A DNA stretch of 64,000 nt from CAIVPM01 sp964615145 (GCA_964615145.1 CAZTOP010000004.1:1-64000); one strand, 5' to 3'. Positions 34,612 to 45,600 are shown, counted from the first letter of the stretch. Notes: generated by a model from the sequence alone, not told the origin. Numbers and translations: made by a program.

Positions 34612-35900
34612 TGACATATCAACAAACAATTGATTATTTGTTTACACGCTTACCAATGTTTAGTAAAGTTGGTAGTGCAGCTTATAAAGCAGATTTAACC
34701 AATACTATTTTATTGTGTAATGCTTTAGATAATCCACAAAAAAAATTCAAGTCTATACATATTGCTGGTACTAATGGCAAAGGAAGTACAAGCCATATCC
34801 TAGCAGCCATAATGCAACAAGCTGGTTATAAAACTGGCTTATACACATCGCCACATTTGAAAGATTTTAGAGAAAGAATTAAAGTAAATGGTCGTTTTTG
34901 TGAGGAACAATTTGTGATAGATTTTGTTGAAAAAATTAATCCAATAATCAAAGAAATTAATCCGTCTTTTTTTGAGCTTACTGTGGCAATGGCTTTTGAA
35001 TATTTCGCCCAACAAGAAGTTGATATTGCAATTATTGAAACTGGCTTAGGAGGCAGGTTAGACAGCACTAATATTATCACTCCAATTGTTTCTGTAATAA
35101 CAAATATTGGTTACGATCACATGGCTTTATTGGGTAATACTTTAGAAAAAATTGCTTATGAAAAAGCTGGGATTATCAAAAAAAATATTCCTGTAATTAT
35201 TGGTGAATATTTAGCAGAAACAAGACCCGTATTTCTGAATAAAGCAGCACTTGAAAATGCTGCAATTTATTTTGCACAAGAAAATTTTCTAGTGCTGCAA
35301 CAACAATATTATGCAAACAAGCTTGAAGTTAAAGTAGAAAATAAATCTGAAAATACCGAACTTAACTATCATTTAGACTTGAATGGAATGTATCAGTCTA
35401 AAAATCTGTTAACGGTGTTACAAACTTGTACCATACTATTACAACACGGTTTTAAGTTTAATTATGATATCATTAAAACTGCACTCATAAACACTAAAAA
35501 AATAACTGGTTTTTTAGGTCGTTGGCAATGCATTCAAACTAATCCTACAGTTATTTTAGATGTTGCACATAATATTGACGGAATGCGGCAAGTACTAAAT
35601 CAACTACAATTCACAAATCATAACCAATTGCATTTTATAATGGGAATGGTAAAAGATAAAGATGTTGATGCTGTATTGAAATTATTACCCAAAAATGCCA
35701 TATACTATTTCACAAATGCACAAATAGAAAGAGCATTGCCTGCAACAAGTTTACAAAAATTAGCACTAGATTACAGCCTGCGTGGAAATGTATTCTCTGA
35801 TGTAAATTTAGCTTTAGAAGCTGCAAAAAAAGAAGCCGGAATTTCGGATTTAATACTAGTATGCGGAAGTGTATTTTTAGTGGGTGAAGTTAATTATTAA
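34611..35900 (+). CDS. folC: Folylpolyglutamate synthase / dihydrofolate synthase
   Basis: It adds glutamates to folates and joins dihydropteroate to glutamate. The 429-residue Mur-ligase-like protein has the P-loop IAGTNGKGSTSHILAA, then TSPHLKDFRERIKVNG, ETGLGGRLDSTN and TNIGYDHMALLG. The second ligand-binding domain has ILDVAHNIDGMRQVL. Length matches the family. Translation is coupled to the TonB-like gene by the one-base overlap. Confidence 0.93.
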   Translation: MTYQQTIDYLFTRLPMFSKVGSAAYKADLTNTILLCNALDNPQKKFKSIHIAGTNGKGSTSHILAAIMQQAGYKTGLYTSPHLKDFRERIKVNGRFCEEQFVIDFVEKINPIIKEINPSFFELTVAMAFEYFAQQEVDIAIIETGLGGRLDSTNIITPIVSVITNIGYDHMALLGNTLEKIAYEKAGIIKKNIPVIIGEYLAETRPVFLNKAALENAAIYFAQENFLVLQQQYYANKLEVKVENKSENTELNYHLDLNGMYQSKNLLTVLQTCTILLQHGFKFNYDIIKTALINTKKITGFLGRWQCIQTNPTVILDVAHNIDGMRQVLNQLQFTNHNQLHFIMGMVKDKDVDAVLKLLPKNAIYYFTNAQIERALPATSLQKLALDYSLRGNVFSDVNLALEAAKKEAGISDLILVCGSVFLVGEVNY

Positions 35901-35909
35901 TTAAAGAAA

Positions 35910-36983
35910 ATGCAAGTAGAGTATATTATTGTTGGTCAAGGAATTTGCGGCAGCTTTTTAAGTTATTACTTAACAAAAAAAAGCATAAGTCATATTGTTA
36001 TAGATGAATCAAACCCTTATACAGCAAGCAAAGTAGCTAGTGGTGTTATCAATCCTATTACAGGCAGAAGACTAGTAAGAACTTGGATGATTGAAGATAT
36101 AATGCCATTTACAGTAAATGCCTACAAAGGCTTTGAAATTGACTTTGACTGTAGTATTATTTCACAAACAAACATTATAGATTTTCATACTACAGAACAA
36201 ATGAAAGCGGCTTTTAATGAACGTCTATCAACAGAAATTGAAAATTTGAAAGAAGCAAAAAACGAACAAGATTTTAAGCAATATTTCAACTTCAATTTTG
36301 GTGCTGGTGAAATACAACCTTGCTGGTTAATTGACATAAACATTTTTCTAACCAAGTATAGAGAGGACTTAATATCCAGGCAAAATTTACTTGAAGAAAA
36401 ATTTGAGATAAGCAATCTAAAATTAGCAACAGATAAAGTTGTGTACAAAGACATTTCAGCCTCAAAAATTATTTTTTGCGATGGTATTAATGGAACTAAA
36501 AACCCATATTTTAAAGCATTACCTTATGCTCCAAATAAAGGTGAAGTATTAATAGCTGAAATTAATGGATTGCCAAGAAAAAACATTTACAAAACCAACC
36601 TGAGTATTGTTCCCTGGAAAAATGATTTATTCTGGATTGGAAGTACTTATGAATGGAAATTTGAAAGTAGTAATCCAACAGAAACTTTTAAGGCAAAAAC
36701 TACTGCACAACTTAATCAATGGCTAAAGTTACCATATAAAGCACTAGAACATTGGGCAAGCATAAGACCTGCAAATATTGAGCGAAGACCCTTTGTAGGC
36801 TTGCATCCTATACATTCTCAAATTGGAATATTAAATGGTATGGGAACCAAAGGTTGTTCTTTAGCACCTTATTTTGCGAATGAGCTTGTAGAATTTTTAT
36901 TGAATAAAAAAGACATTAATCCTTATGCCAATGTAAAAAGATTTTCTAAAATAATCCATAAAGTTGACTATCAACCCTACTAA
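35910..36983 (+). CDS. FAD-dependent oxidoreductase of the DAO (D-amino-acid/glycine oxidase) family
   Basis: The 357-residue protein has the N-terminal FAD motif IIVGQGICGSFLSYYL (second-glycine variant GQGICGS), the conserved ASKVASGVINPITGRR loop, and the closing RPFVGLHPIHSQIGILNGMGTKGCSLAPYFA. These are DAO-family marks. The substrate is unknown. It follows folC by 9 bp and probably shares its transcript. The last 38 bp overlap the convergent kinase gene. Confidence 0.83.
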   Translation: MQVEYIIVGQGICGSFLSYYLTKKSISHIVIDESNPYTASKVASGVINPITGRRLVRTWMIEDIMPFTVNAYKGFEIDFDCSIISQTNIIDFHTTEQMKAAFNERLSTEIENLKEAKNEQDFKQYFNFNFGAGEIQPCWLIDINIFLTKYREDLISRQNLLEEKFEISNLKLATDKVVYKDISASKIIFCDGINGTKNPYFKALPYAPNKGEVLIAEINGLPRKNIYKTNLSIVPWKNDLFWIGSTYEWKFESSNPTETFKAKTTAQLNQWLKLPYKALEHWASIRPANIERRPFVGLHPIHSQIGILNGMGTKGCSLAPYFANELVEFLLNKKDINPYANVKRFSKIIHKVDYQPY

Positions 36984-37581
36984 TAATCTCTCCTAAATGC
37001 TCTTCATTTTCGCCAAATTTATTTTTATCAACATCGATAATTAACAAAGAACCCTCGTCATAACTATCAATCCATTTATTATAATATTCGTTTAGTTTTT
37101 TTAAATAATCCAGCCTTATATTTTCTTCGTAATCTCTTCCTCTTTTTTGAATTTGAGAAACTAATGTTGGCACGGAGGCTTTTAAATAAATAAGCAAATC
37201 CGGAGGCTGCACCATAGTTTTAAGAGTTTGAAAAAATTTATAATAATTTTCAAAATCTCGTTTTGCCATTAAGCCCATATCGTGCAAGTTAGGTGCAAAA
37301 ATATTTGCATCTTCATAAATGGTCCTATCTTGGATAATGGTTTCAGTACCACGCTGAATATCTAATAATTGGTTTAATCTACTATTTAAAAAATAAATTT
37401 GTAAATTAAAACTCCATCTTGGCATATCTTCATAAAAATCCATTAAATATGGGTTATGATCTACATCTTCAAATTGTGGAATCCATTTGTAGTGCTTACT
37501 TAACATTTCAGTCAGTGTGGTTTTTCCTGCACCAATGTTTCCAGCTATTGCAATGTGTTTTGGTTTTTTTGTTTTTGCCAT
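36946..37581 (-). CDS. Deoxynucleoside kinase (dGK/dAK/dCK type)
   Basis: The 211 residues contain the P-loop AIAGNIGAGKTTL, the substrate motif FEDVDHNPYL, the QDRTIYEDANIFA segment (DRS-like motif with Glu), and the LID arginines in QKRGRDYEENIRLDYL. It phosphorylates deoxynucleosides for salvage. Whether deoxyadenosine, deoxyguanosine or deoxycytidine is preferred cannot be read from the sequence. Confidence 0.9.
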   Translation of the reverse strand: MAKTKKPKHIAIAGNIGAGKTTLTEMLSKHYKWIPQFEDVDHNPYLMDFYEDMPRWSFNLQIYFLNSRLNQLLDIQRGTETIIQDRTIYEDANIFAPNLHDMGLMAKRDFENYYKFFQTLKTMVQPPDLLIYLKASVPTLVSQIQKRGRDYEENIRLDYLKKLNEYYNKWIDSYDEGSLLIIDVDKNKFGENEEHLGEIISRVDSQLYGLF

Positions 37582-37659
37582 TTTTTATAATACGATTTAC
37601 TAAGACCTAGTAAGAATTTTATTCTAAAGAAATTATTTTAAATTTATCAATTTTTTACA

Positions 37660-38664
37660 CTAACCTAAGACTGCTTTTCTAACCAATGCTAAAGTCTTGC
37701 TAGCACTATCTCTTGCCTTATCTGCACCTATCCTGATTATCGTGTCTAACACATCATTGTTTTGTTGCAAATCTGCTGCTTTTTCTCTTATTGGTTTAAT
37801 AAATTTAACCATATCCTCAGCCAATTGTTTTTTAAAATCTCCATACCGAATGATACAATTTCCTGTTGAACTATTGTTAAAATCATCATTGAATTTTTGA
37901 ACAGTGTCAGTTGAGCTTACTAAATTCATTAAGGTAAACAAATTCTCAATATAATCTGGTTTTTTTGAATTAGGTTCGCTAGGACCTTGATCAGTCTTCG
38001 CTTTCATTATTTTTTTTCTTATCAAGTCGTCATCATCAGCAAGGTATAATGTAGCAAGTTGATTTTCGCTTTTACTCATTTTACCATTACCATCCAAACT
38101 CATTATTTTAACGAGTTGCTCACCATAATTAAAGCCATAAGGTTCAGGAAAAACATCTCCATATCTGTGGTTAAACCTTTGTGCAAAATTTCTAGCCATT
38201 TCCATATTTTGCTCCTGATCTTTTCCTACAGGCACTTTTACAGCCCTATGAATTAATATATCAGCAGCTTGTAATACTGGATAGGTAAGCAATCCAGCGT
38301 TTACATTATCTGGTTGTGTTTTAGCCTTATCTTTAAATGTTGTTGTTTTTTCTAACTCACCTTTGTAAACAAGCATATTCAAATACAAGTATAACTCAGC
38401 AATTTCAGGTACATCACTCTGAACATAGAATACAGCTTTTTCTGTATCAACACCACAAGCAATATTTTCTGCCACTACTCTTCTTACAGCAGTCTTCAAT
38501 TCCTTTGTATCAGGATGAGTAGTTAATGAATGCCAATTAGCAACAAAAAAATAACAATTGTAATCTTCCTGCATACGAACATAATTTCGCATTGCACCAA
38601 AATAATTGCCCAAATGTAAAAAACCAGTTGGACGAATTCCACTTAAAACAACCTCTTTTGACAT
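37660..38664 (-). CDS. trpS: Tryptophan--tRNA ligase
   Basis: The class I synthetase has the HIGH-type motif PTGFLHLGNYFGAM near its start and the KMSKS motif as GKMSKSEN. I chose the ATG at 38662-38664 (MSKEVVLSGIRPTG), giving 334 residues as usual; a TTG at 38709 would add 15 unusual residues. Other marks are YPVLQAADIL and VGKDQEQNMEMAR. It stands alone. Confidence 0.94.
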   Translation of the reverse strand: MSKEVVLSGIRPTGFLHLGNYFGAMRNYVRMQEDYNCYFFVANWHSLTTHPDTKELKTAVRRVVAENIACGVDTEKAVFYVQSDVPEIAELYLYLNMLVYKGELEKTTTFKDKAKTQPDNVNAGLLTYPVLQAADILIHRAVKVPVGKDQEQNMEMARNFAQRFNHRYGDVFPEPYGFNYGEQLVKIMSLDGNGKMSKSENQLATLYLADDDDLIRKKIMKAKTDQGPSEPNSKKPDYIENLFTLMNLVSSTDTVQKFNDDFNNSSTGNCIIRYGDFKKQLAEDMVKFIKPIREKAADLQQNNDVLDTIIRIGADKARDSASKTLALVRKAVLG

Positions 38665-38751
38665 ATCTGCGAATATAGGTTTTGAGTTTGAGTTTATATT
38701 TTTTTGCAAAAAATAGTTTCGAGATTTAAATAAAAAAAAAATTTAAAAAAA

Positions 38752-38775
38752 AAATAGATGTACAAACATCTATTT
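38752..38775. promoter_or_regulatory. Palindrome upstream of the YceI gene
   Basis: AAATAGATGT and ACATCTATTT are exact complements around ACAA, 39 bp before the YceI ATG. The position would suit an operator or a leader hairpin. Confidence 0.35.
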
Positions 38776-38814
38776 CCCTATTTTTACAATTCAAATTTTA
38801 AACTAATAAAAAAT

Positions 38815-39387
38815 ATGAAAAAAGTATTTGTAATTTGTGCTAGTTTGGTTGTAATAGCAAGCGTTGTAGCGTTTACACCAATAAAACAAAATGGCGAGCC
38901 AGTTAGCTACTCTGTAAATGCCAAAGAGTCTAAAGTGGATTTTAGCGGTAGTAAAAAAGGTGGGTATCACCCAGGCTATTTTCCATTAAAAGATGGGAAA
39001 GTTAATGTTGCAGATGGTAAAATTGTAGGTGGAAAATTCACAATTGATTTAGCAGGAGTTAAAGTAACTGATGCTGCTGGGGAAAAACTGGAAGGGCACT
39101 TGAAAGCTCCAGATTTTTTTGATGTTGCTAAAGCTTCTGAAGCAACTTATGAAATTACAAGTGTTAATTATTTAGATGCGAATAACGCACAGATAACCGG
39201 AAGTTTAACTTTGAAAGGTGTAAAAGGAGAAGTAAAATTTGATGCAAAAATTAGAGAAGTTAGCGATGCCAAATTATTTGCAGAAGCATTTTTTACTTTG
39301 GACAGAACTAAGTTTGGTATGGTATATGGAGTTGGAATGGTATCTAACGATGTACAAATTGGTGTACATTTATTTGCCAATAAATAA
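38815..39387 (+). CDS. YceI family periplasmic lipid-binding protein
   Basis: The start is the ATG at 38815 (MKKVFVICASLVVIASVVAF, a signal peptide), giving 190 residues; the frame is open from 38758, but the extra residues do not fit. The lipocalin-like YceI domain shows SYSVNAKESKVDFSGSKKGG, GGKFTIDLAGVKVTD, a HLKAPDFFDVAKASEATYEI strand and FTLDRTKFGMVYG. YceI proteins bind isoprenoids or other lipids in the periplasm. Confidence 0.9.
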   Translation: MKKVFVICASLVVIASVVAFTPIKQNGEPVSYSVNAKESKVDFSGSKKGGYHPGYFPLKDGKVNVADGKIVGGKFTIDLAGVKVTDAAGEKLEGHLKAPDFFDVAKASEATYEITSVNYLDANNAQITGSLTLKGVKGEVKFDAKIREVSDAKLFAEAFFTLDRTKFGMVYGVGMVSNDVQIGVHLFANK

Positions 39388-39401
39388 AACGAAAGTAACT
39401 T

Positions 39402-39445
39402 ACACATAAAAAAAGCAGCTTAAAAAAGCTGCTTTTTTTATGTGT
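39402..39445. terminator. Long hairpin terminator between YceI and the esterase gene
   Basis: ACACATAAAAAAAGCAGCTT and its complement form a 20-bp stem with an AAAA loop, with T-runs for both strands. It serves the two convergent genes. Confidence 0.92.
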
Positions 39446-39450
39446 ATTTA

Positions 39451-40209
39451 TTAGCCTTTTTTGGGTTGAGGTTTTACAATATGGTAACACAAATCTAAAT
39501 TTAGTTTCTTCATATCCTCCAATACAAGTTGTGCTATTTTTCGAGCACCAAGTTCATTAAAATGTGTGTCATCTACTTTACCTTCAGGATAGTTTGGATG
39601 TTCCCCTTTTTCTAAATGATTAAATAATAATTTAGAGCTTTCTGTGCCCCACTTTTCAAAAAGAATTGTGCTGGACTTTTGCAAATCAATCATTGGAACA
39701 TCCAATTCTATTGATAAATCTCTTACAATTTGTGTGTAAACACCATGCCCATCAACAATATGTTGGGTATTATCAAACTTCCTTCGAGCAACTGCTGTAA
39801 TTAAAACAGGAATAGCTTTTTTCTCTCTGGTTTCTTTAACAAATCTCTCTATGTTAATTTTAAATTGTTCAGGTGTTACATACCTATCAACTTTTTCTTT
39901 TGATTCATCATTATGCCCAAATTGAATAAAAACATAATCCCCTTCTTTTAACTCATCTGCTACAGGCTGCCATCTATTTTCACTAATAAAAGTTCGAGTA
40001 CTTCTGCCATTTTTGGCACGGTTATCAACTTCAATAGTTGAATCAAAAAAATTAGCAAATGGCATTCCCCAACCTGTTTCGGGATAGGCTTTTATTTCTT
40101 TTATGCTCATGGTGCTATCGCCTATTAAATATACTTTTGTTTTTTTCTTTACCGGCTGAATAAAGGAAGCTAATAAAATTACTGTTAGAACTAATTGTAT
40201 TTTTTTCAT
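39451..40209 (-). CDS. SGNH/GDSL rhamnogalacturonan acetylesterase-like protein
   Basis: The 252-residue secreted protein has a signal peptide. It shows the SGNH blocks: VYLIGDSTM (Ser32 nucleophile), NRAKNGRSTRTF, FIQFGHNDESK and the DDTHFNELGARKIA block with Asp and His. This is the CE12 rhamnogalacturonan acetylesterase pattern, removing acetyl groups from pectin. The next gene upstream encodes a pectinesterase, in agreement. Confidence 0.88.
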   Translation of the reverse strand: MKKIQLVLTVILLASFIQPVKKKTKVYLIGDSTMSIKEIKAYPETGWGMPFANFFDSTIEVDNRAKNGRSTRTFISENRWQPVADELKEGDYVFIQFGHNDESKEKVDRYVTPEQFKINIERFVKETREKKAIPVLITAVARRKFDNTQHIVDGHGVYTQIVRDLSIELDVPMIDLQKSSTILFEKWGTESSKLLFNHLEKGEHPNYPEGKVDDTHFNELGARKIAQLVLEDMKKLNLDLCYHIVKPQPKKG

Positions 40210-40357
40210 ATAGAATTATTTTATTTATAGAAAATACTGGCGTTATATCTTGCAAAAAGTTACATAGCTGCTTACCGTAATTGTATAAAATTAAACATTC
40301 TCATTTATTTTGAGCAATTGTTATCATATTCAAGTAAAAACTAAACTTCAAATTTTA

Positions 40358-41317
40358 TTATCTACCAATTATTGTTCCCCATTCACCTAAAATATTTTTT
40401 AAGTTAAATTTTTCTGCTTCCTCATTAGATAATTGTTTACTCCATTTGACACGCATTTCTTTATTTGCTCCAGGACCAATGCTGTTAAATTCTGCATACC
40501 TTGCTGTTGCTTCGTTGGCAGGATTCTTCCAATTATTCCAACCTTCAGGAATAATATGTTTATCCATCCAACAACTTAAGTAAGTCACACTTGCTGTTGG
40601 TGTCCAAGGCCTTCCCAAGGATACTTTATTAATATTTGAATCGGCAGTTAATGTACAATTCCTAAACACAAACCCAAAAGGAACAATACTATTTGTAGAT
40701 GCAGCAGTAATATGAGAATTTTTTTTGCTATGAATGTGACAACTATCGAACACTGCTGTTGATGCACCAAAAATAAAGTCTGTAGTTCCTTCAATATAAC
40801 ATTTCTTAAAATATTGTTTAACACCGTTACCACTAAGAAAAAGAACGTCTTGAAACCCTCTAATATTACAGTTCTTAAATGATGCTCGATCACCTTCAAT
40901 TCTAACTGCAACAGCCTGACCTGCAGTAAATCCAGCATTATTTTCAAAAGTTAAATTCTCTGCATGAAAATTATCTGCATAAATAAAAAAACTGGCACAA
41001 GTCCAGGTATTCAAAGTATCTCCATTTTCTAGTTTAACTCCTGAATGATTATTAAAAGTAATAATGGTACTTTCTTTGTTTTCGCCAATTAGTGATATAT
41101 TATTTTTACGTGTATCTACTACTACCCTTTCTCTATAAATCCCCTTTTTAACATATATGGTAATTATCTCTTTATTTCCAAAAGAAACTTCGTCTATTGC
41201 AGATTGAATAGTTTTAAACTTAGACAATGGATCTTGAGAAACTACAATTTTTTTTTGAGAGAAAGCTGTTATAGATATAAGCAAAAAAAACAAAGTCTTT
41301 ATTTTTTTTTGAACCAT
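40358..41317 (-). CDS. Pectinesterase (CE8 family)
   Basis: The 319-residue secreted beta-helix enzyme removes methyl esters from pectin. After a signal peptide it has FKTIQSAIDEV, IYVKKGIYRERVVVD, the catalytic blocks GFQDVLFL and EGTTDFIFGASTAVFD (two Asp), and SLGRPW (Arg). These correspond to the QDTL, GTVDFIFG and LGRPW signatures. It is followed 148 bp later by the acetylesterase gene. The pair would strip pectin side groups before depolymerisation; no lyase or SusC/D is in the window. Confidence 0.93.
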   Translation of the reverse strand: MVQKKIKTLFFLLISITAFSQKKIVVSQDPLSKFKTIQSAIDEVSFGNKEIITIYVKKGIYRERVVVDTRKNNISLIGENKESTIITFNNHSGVKLENGDTLNTWTCASFFIYADNFHAENLTFENNAGFTAGQAVAVRIEGDRASFKNCNIRGFQDVLFLSGNGVKQYFKKCYIEGTTDFIFGASTAVFDSCHIHSKKNSHITAASTNSIVPFGFVFRNCTLTADSNINKVSLGRPWTPTASVTYLSCWMDKHIIPEGWNNWKNPANEATARYAEFNSIGPGANKEMRVKWSKQLSNEEAEKFNLKNILGEWGTIIGR

Positions 41318-41329
41318 AGTTGTAATGAA

Positions 41330-41355
41330 AATGGGAGCTTATTATAGCTCCCATT
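41330..41355 (-). terminator. Hairpin after the 41380 gene
   Basis: AATGGGAGCT and AGCTCCCATT form a 10-bp stem with a 6-nt loop, 24 bp after the stop of the minus-strand T9SS gene. The T-run is weak. Confidence 0.65.
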
Positions 41356-41379
41356 AATTTAAATTATAACAATAAGATA

Positions 41380-42492
41380 TTACTGAACATAAATTATTTT
41401 AGTGGCTTTAAAGCTACCATTTACAATTTCCAAAGTGTAATTTCCTGTTCTAAGATTACTAGGTAATGTAACAGTTTTTGACAATGAAGTTCCTTCACTT
41501 GCCAATATAGTTGTGTGAGCCAAAGAACCATTCATATTAAATAAATTTACAACATAAATTCCTTTTGAAACTCCATTAAGTTCAACATTAAGCTGACCAC
41601 CTTTAATTGGGTTTGGATAAACATTTAATCCACCTTTAACTTTTCCTACATTAATTCTAACAGTTGTACTGTATTGAAAAGTACCATTATTATCAATAGC
41701 CTTAACTCTGTAGTAATTCATACCGTTATTAGCAGCATTATCCATCCAAATATAATTAGATGAATGATTGGCTTTAAGTGTTCCTACCTGACTAAAATTA
41801 TCACCATTTGCAGAACGCTCTATGATGTAACTATTAGTGTTAGTTTCTGTTTCAATATTCCAATTCAATTTAACCAGCCCATTTGCTTCTGCTGCAGAAA
41901 TGCCACCAAATTTAACTGGCAAAATTGCAGAAAAACTTGTTAAAACAACGCTATCAATATCTGAGTCAGTTCCAGGTCTGCCAACTATTTTTAAACGTTT
42001 CGCAGAAGCTGAACCTATGATCACGGTTGTGTCTACACAAGTAACAGTCGCTGCAGAAGACTTCATTAGTGCAACAGGCGTCCAATTGCTTGTTAAAGCT
42101 GAAGTATCATTAGTAACCCAAATAGTAAATGATCTTGATGCTCTAGCTCTATACATATGAAATTCCTGAATACCTGCACTAACAATTGGAGTAACCAAAT
42201 ATCCAGAGTCTGTTACACCAGAAATATTTTTATACCTTACGTGATTATTACCTGCTGGACATCCGGTACCTGTTGTTCTGTAAACGTTAAATCCATACCA
42301 ACTACCAGCATTTCCATTAAAATAAACACCACCGGTAACAGTTGGGGCAGTTGTAGTTAAGTCACAAGAAACATCAGGAGAAGTTTGACCAGGTTCAAAA
42401 CCTTCTTTCCAATAAACTTGGTTTTGTGCCATTGAGTTCAGGCTTAATAAGACAAACGCTAAAAGCGATAATTTTCGTAAATTTTTTTTCAT
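41380..42492 (-). CDS. Secreted protein with T9SS type A sorting domain
   Basis: The ATG at 42490-42492 gives 370 residues starting with a signal peptide (MKKNLRKLSLLAFVLLSLNS). A longer frame to 42591 would bury the leader. The N-terminal half is a jelly-roll-like domain of unknown type (YWKEGFEPGQTSPD, MYRARASRSFTIWVTNDTS, AKRLKIVGRPGTDSDIDSV). Residues about 195-285 look like fibronectin III (LNWNIETETNTNSYIIERS). The end (LNVYPNPIKGGQLNVEL, then RTGNYTLEIVNG) is a type A sorting domain. It lies upstream of the pectin genes but need not be related. Confidence 0.8.
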   Translation of the reverse strand: MKKNLRKLSLLAFVLLSLNSMAQNQVYWKEGFEPGQTSPDVSCDLTTTAPTVTGGVYFNGNAGSWYGFNVYRTTGTGCPAGNNHVRYKNISGVTDSGYLVTPIVSAGIQEFHMYRARASRSFTIWVTNDTSALTSNWTPVALMKSSAATVTCVDTTVIIGSASAKRLKIVGRPGTDSDIDSVVLTSFSAILPVKFGGISAAEANGLVKLNWNIETETNTNSYIIERSANGDNFSQVGTLKANHSSNYIWMDNAANNGMNYYRVKAIDNNGTFQYSTTVRINVGKVKGGLNVYPNPIKGGQLNVELNGVSKGIYVVNLFNMNGSLAHTTILASEGTSLSKTVTLPSNLRTGNYTLEIVNGSFKATKIIYVQ

Positions 42493-42593
42493 AAAGAAGC
42501 ATTTATTTATAAGGGTGCAATTTAGTTTAATGTTTTTTAGATGGCAGGGAAAAAAAACGTTTTTTGTGCAAACGTTATCGATGCCTTTCAATG

Positions 42594-42622
42594 AAAAAGG
42601 CAGTCCAAAGTCTGAACTGCCT
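42594..42622 (-). terminator. Terminator of the giant PKD gene
   Basis: On the minus strand AGGCAGT and ACTGCCT form the outer stem with a partly paired inside, followed by TTTTT. It lies 14 bp beyond the stop of the giant gene. Confidence 0.7.
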
Positions 42623-42635
42623 ATATAATTTAAGT

Positions 42636-45600
42636 TTATCTTGCTTTTACAAATAGGTTTCTTCCAATTGAAATTCCACGACTGTTAATAACTTCTATTG
42701 CATAAGTATCTGCTCGCAAACTTGAAACATTAAATTGTACGGGTTGATAATGGTTTGTAAACTTGATAAACTTAGCATCCAAAATTTGCCCAGCCATATT
42801 TACCAGTCTTACTTGTGCATCTTCATTGATTGGATTATCAAAATACATATTTACAATAGAGGTCGCTGGGTTTGGATATATATGTAAATTACTGCCCTGA
42901 GTTGTTGGAGCCAATCCCTGAGGACCACGTACAACAAGAACTTGAGATAGAGCAGTACATCCATCAGCTGTAACACTTTCTGCCTGATATTTACCTAAAG
43001 CATTAAATCCAACAATTGCTTGATTTCCAATTAATGTTCCAATAGCAGCATCATTGTAGTACCATCTTATTCCAAGTGCATTTGAAGATGCAGATGCTTT
43101 TAATGTAACTGTTTGTGTAGGCAAAATATCTGTACTTCCCAATGCCACTAAATTTACAGTAGGTTTAGGCAAAATTGTTACAGTAACTGGATACCTTGAA
43201 CTTTCACAGTTTGTATAATCGTTGTTCGATACCCAGTATTGTTGGGTACCAGCAAAATAAGTTGTTGGAACAGGTGCCACTGCAGACCCTAGACCTCCTG
43301 ACGAAACAGTATACCAAGTGAGATTATTACCAATAGCTTGTAATTGCTTAGCTGTATCTAACTGACAGTACTTAATAGTTGGTGTATATATAGGTGCACT
43401 AGCGATTGCATTAACTTTAAGCGTAGCATTATTGCTGTAGATACTTCCACAAGGCAGTATAACAACTAATCTGTAAGTACCAGAATCCTGAATTGAAATA
43501 TTAGATAATTTCAAAGAGTCAGAGTTTGCTCCAACTATGTCAATTCCATTTTTTTGCCATTGATATGTAAAATTAGTTATGGCAGCTACTTTTGTTGTAA
43601 ACAGAACAGTATTTCCAATACAGGAAGTTATATTCTGCGGTTGTTTTACAAATTTTGCAGTGTCTACATTTACTACACTCTTAGTAGATGTTAATTGGGC
43701 TGTTGATGCACTACAAACAGCATCATTCATTGAAACGATGTAATAAGTTGAGGAAACAGTTGGTGATACACTTAATCCATACAAATAAGTATTCACTCCT
43801 GATACAAAATAATTTTTTGTTCCATCAGTGTAAGTAAAACTAAAAGGTGGTGTACCAGTAAATGTTGTGTTTATTACAAAAGTATTACCCTGGCATATTG
43901 TACCTACTCCACTTAGTGTTGCTGTCGGCTGTGGATTGACAATAACATCTGCATTAACACTATCTCTACACCCTGTTGATGTATTTACAACTAATAGCTT
44001 AACATTGTATGTCCCTGGCAATAAGTAGGATTTAGTAACGGTAGAAGTGGAGGCCGTACTTCCATCGCCTAAATCCCATTTGTATATTAAACTGTTTAGT
44101 CCTGATGTTGATGTACTCGTAAAAGAAAAACTGTTGTTATTTATGCATTGCGAGAATGTGTTTAAAGTAAAAGATGCTACCGTTTTTGGTAAAATAGTGA
44201 AAGATTTTGTAATACTATCTCTGCAACCACCACTAGAGAGAATAAGTAATTTTGCTGAATATGTCCCTTCTTTTGCAAAAATTTTAACAGGGTTAATGTC
44301 TGTAGAAATAGTTCCATCGCTAAAAGTCCACAATAAACTGCTAAAACTTCCAGTTGTAGCATTAATAAAATTTACAGTATTTGGAGAGGTGCATTGATTA
44401 TTGACAGCAATTGTAAATGCTGAAACAGGTTTTGAAATTGCTGAAACTACCTGAGAAGCACTATCAATGCAACCTCCAGAATTTGAAGCAATCAATGTAA
44501 CTACGTAATTACCACCAACACTGTAACTATGAGTTGTTGAAGTAGATGTAGAAATAGTTCCATCTCCAAATCGCCAAGTGTACGTTGCATTATTGTTGCC
44601 TGTAGTGTTTGTAAAAATAAAATTATTACCAACACATTGCACGTTATTATTAATAGTAAAAGATGCTACAGGTTTTGCTAAAACATTTACAGTCCTTACT
44701 AAACTGTCAATACAACCATTACTGTTTATAGCAATTAGACTTACTGAATAAGTACCAGTAGATGTATAAACTTTTGAAATGGTGTTTAATGAAGACAATA
44801 TACCGTCACCAAAATTCCAATAATATGAAACTCCATTTTGAATTGGAGAAGTATTAGTGAAAGTAAATACATTACCCAAAATACATTGAGATGCATTGTT
44901 GATAGAATAATTAATAACAGGTTTACTAGTAACAGATATCACTTTAGTTATTGCGTCTGTACAACCAGTAAAATTTGTTACAGTTAATGTAACATTATAT
45001 GTTCCAGCTATAGAATATGTTTTTGTTGGATTAGATGCAGTTGAATTATTGCCATCTCCAAAGTTCCAAAAAATGCTTGCAATATTCCCTGCTGAATTGT
45101 TTGTAAATACAAAACTATTATTAGTTAAACACTGAGATGTACTACTAACACTAAAATCGGCAGTTGGCTTACTATTCAATGTAATAGTTTGAAAAGTGCT
45201 ATCCAAACATCCACTTGCATTTGAAACAATCAATGTTATCTTGTATGTACCTGCTGTAGTATAAGTTTTAGTTGGATTAGCTAAAGTAGTTCCATTTCCA
45301 TCTCCAAAATTCCAAACATAACTTGTAGCGTTTGAAGAAGTATTTACAAGCGTAATTGTATTGTTACTTGAACAAGGATTAAAACCACTCAAGTTAAATG
45401 AGGCAGTTGGCTTAGCAATCACAGCAATTGTTTTGCTTGTTGAATCCTTACATCCATTTGCGTTGGTTACAAAAAATTGAACTTTAAATGTTCCTACTGA
45501 AGTGTAAAGATGTGTTGGATTTTGCTGTACCGATGTAGCTCCATCTCCAAAATCGTAGTAATAAGTAGCTACTCCTGAAACTGTCGAATTATCTGAAAAA

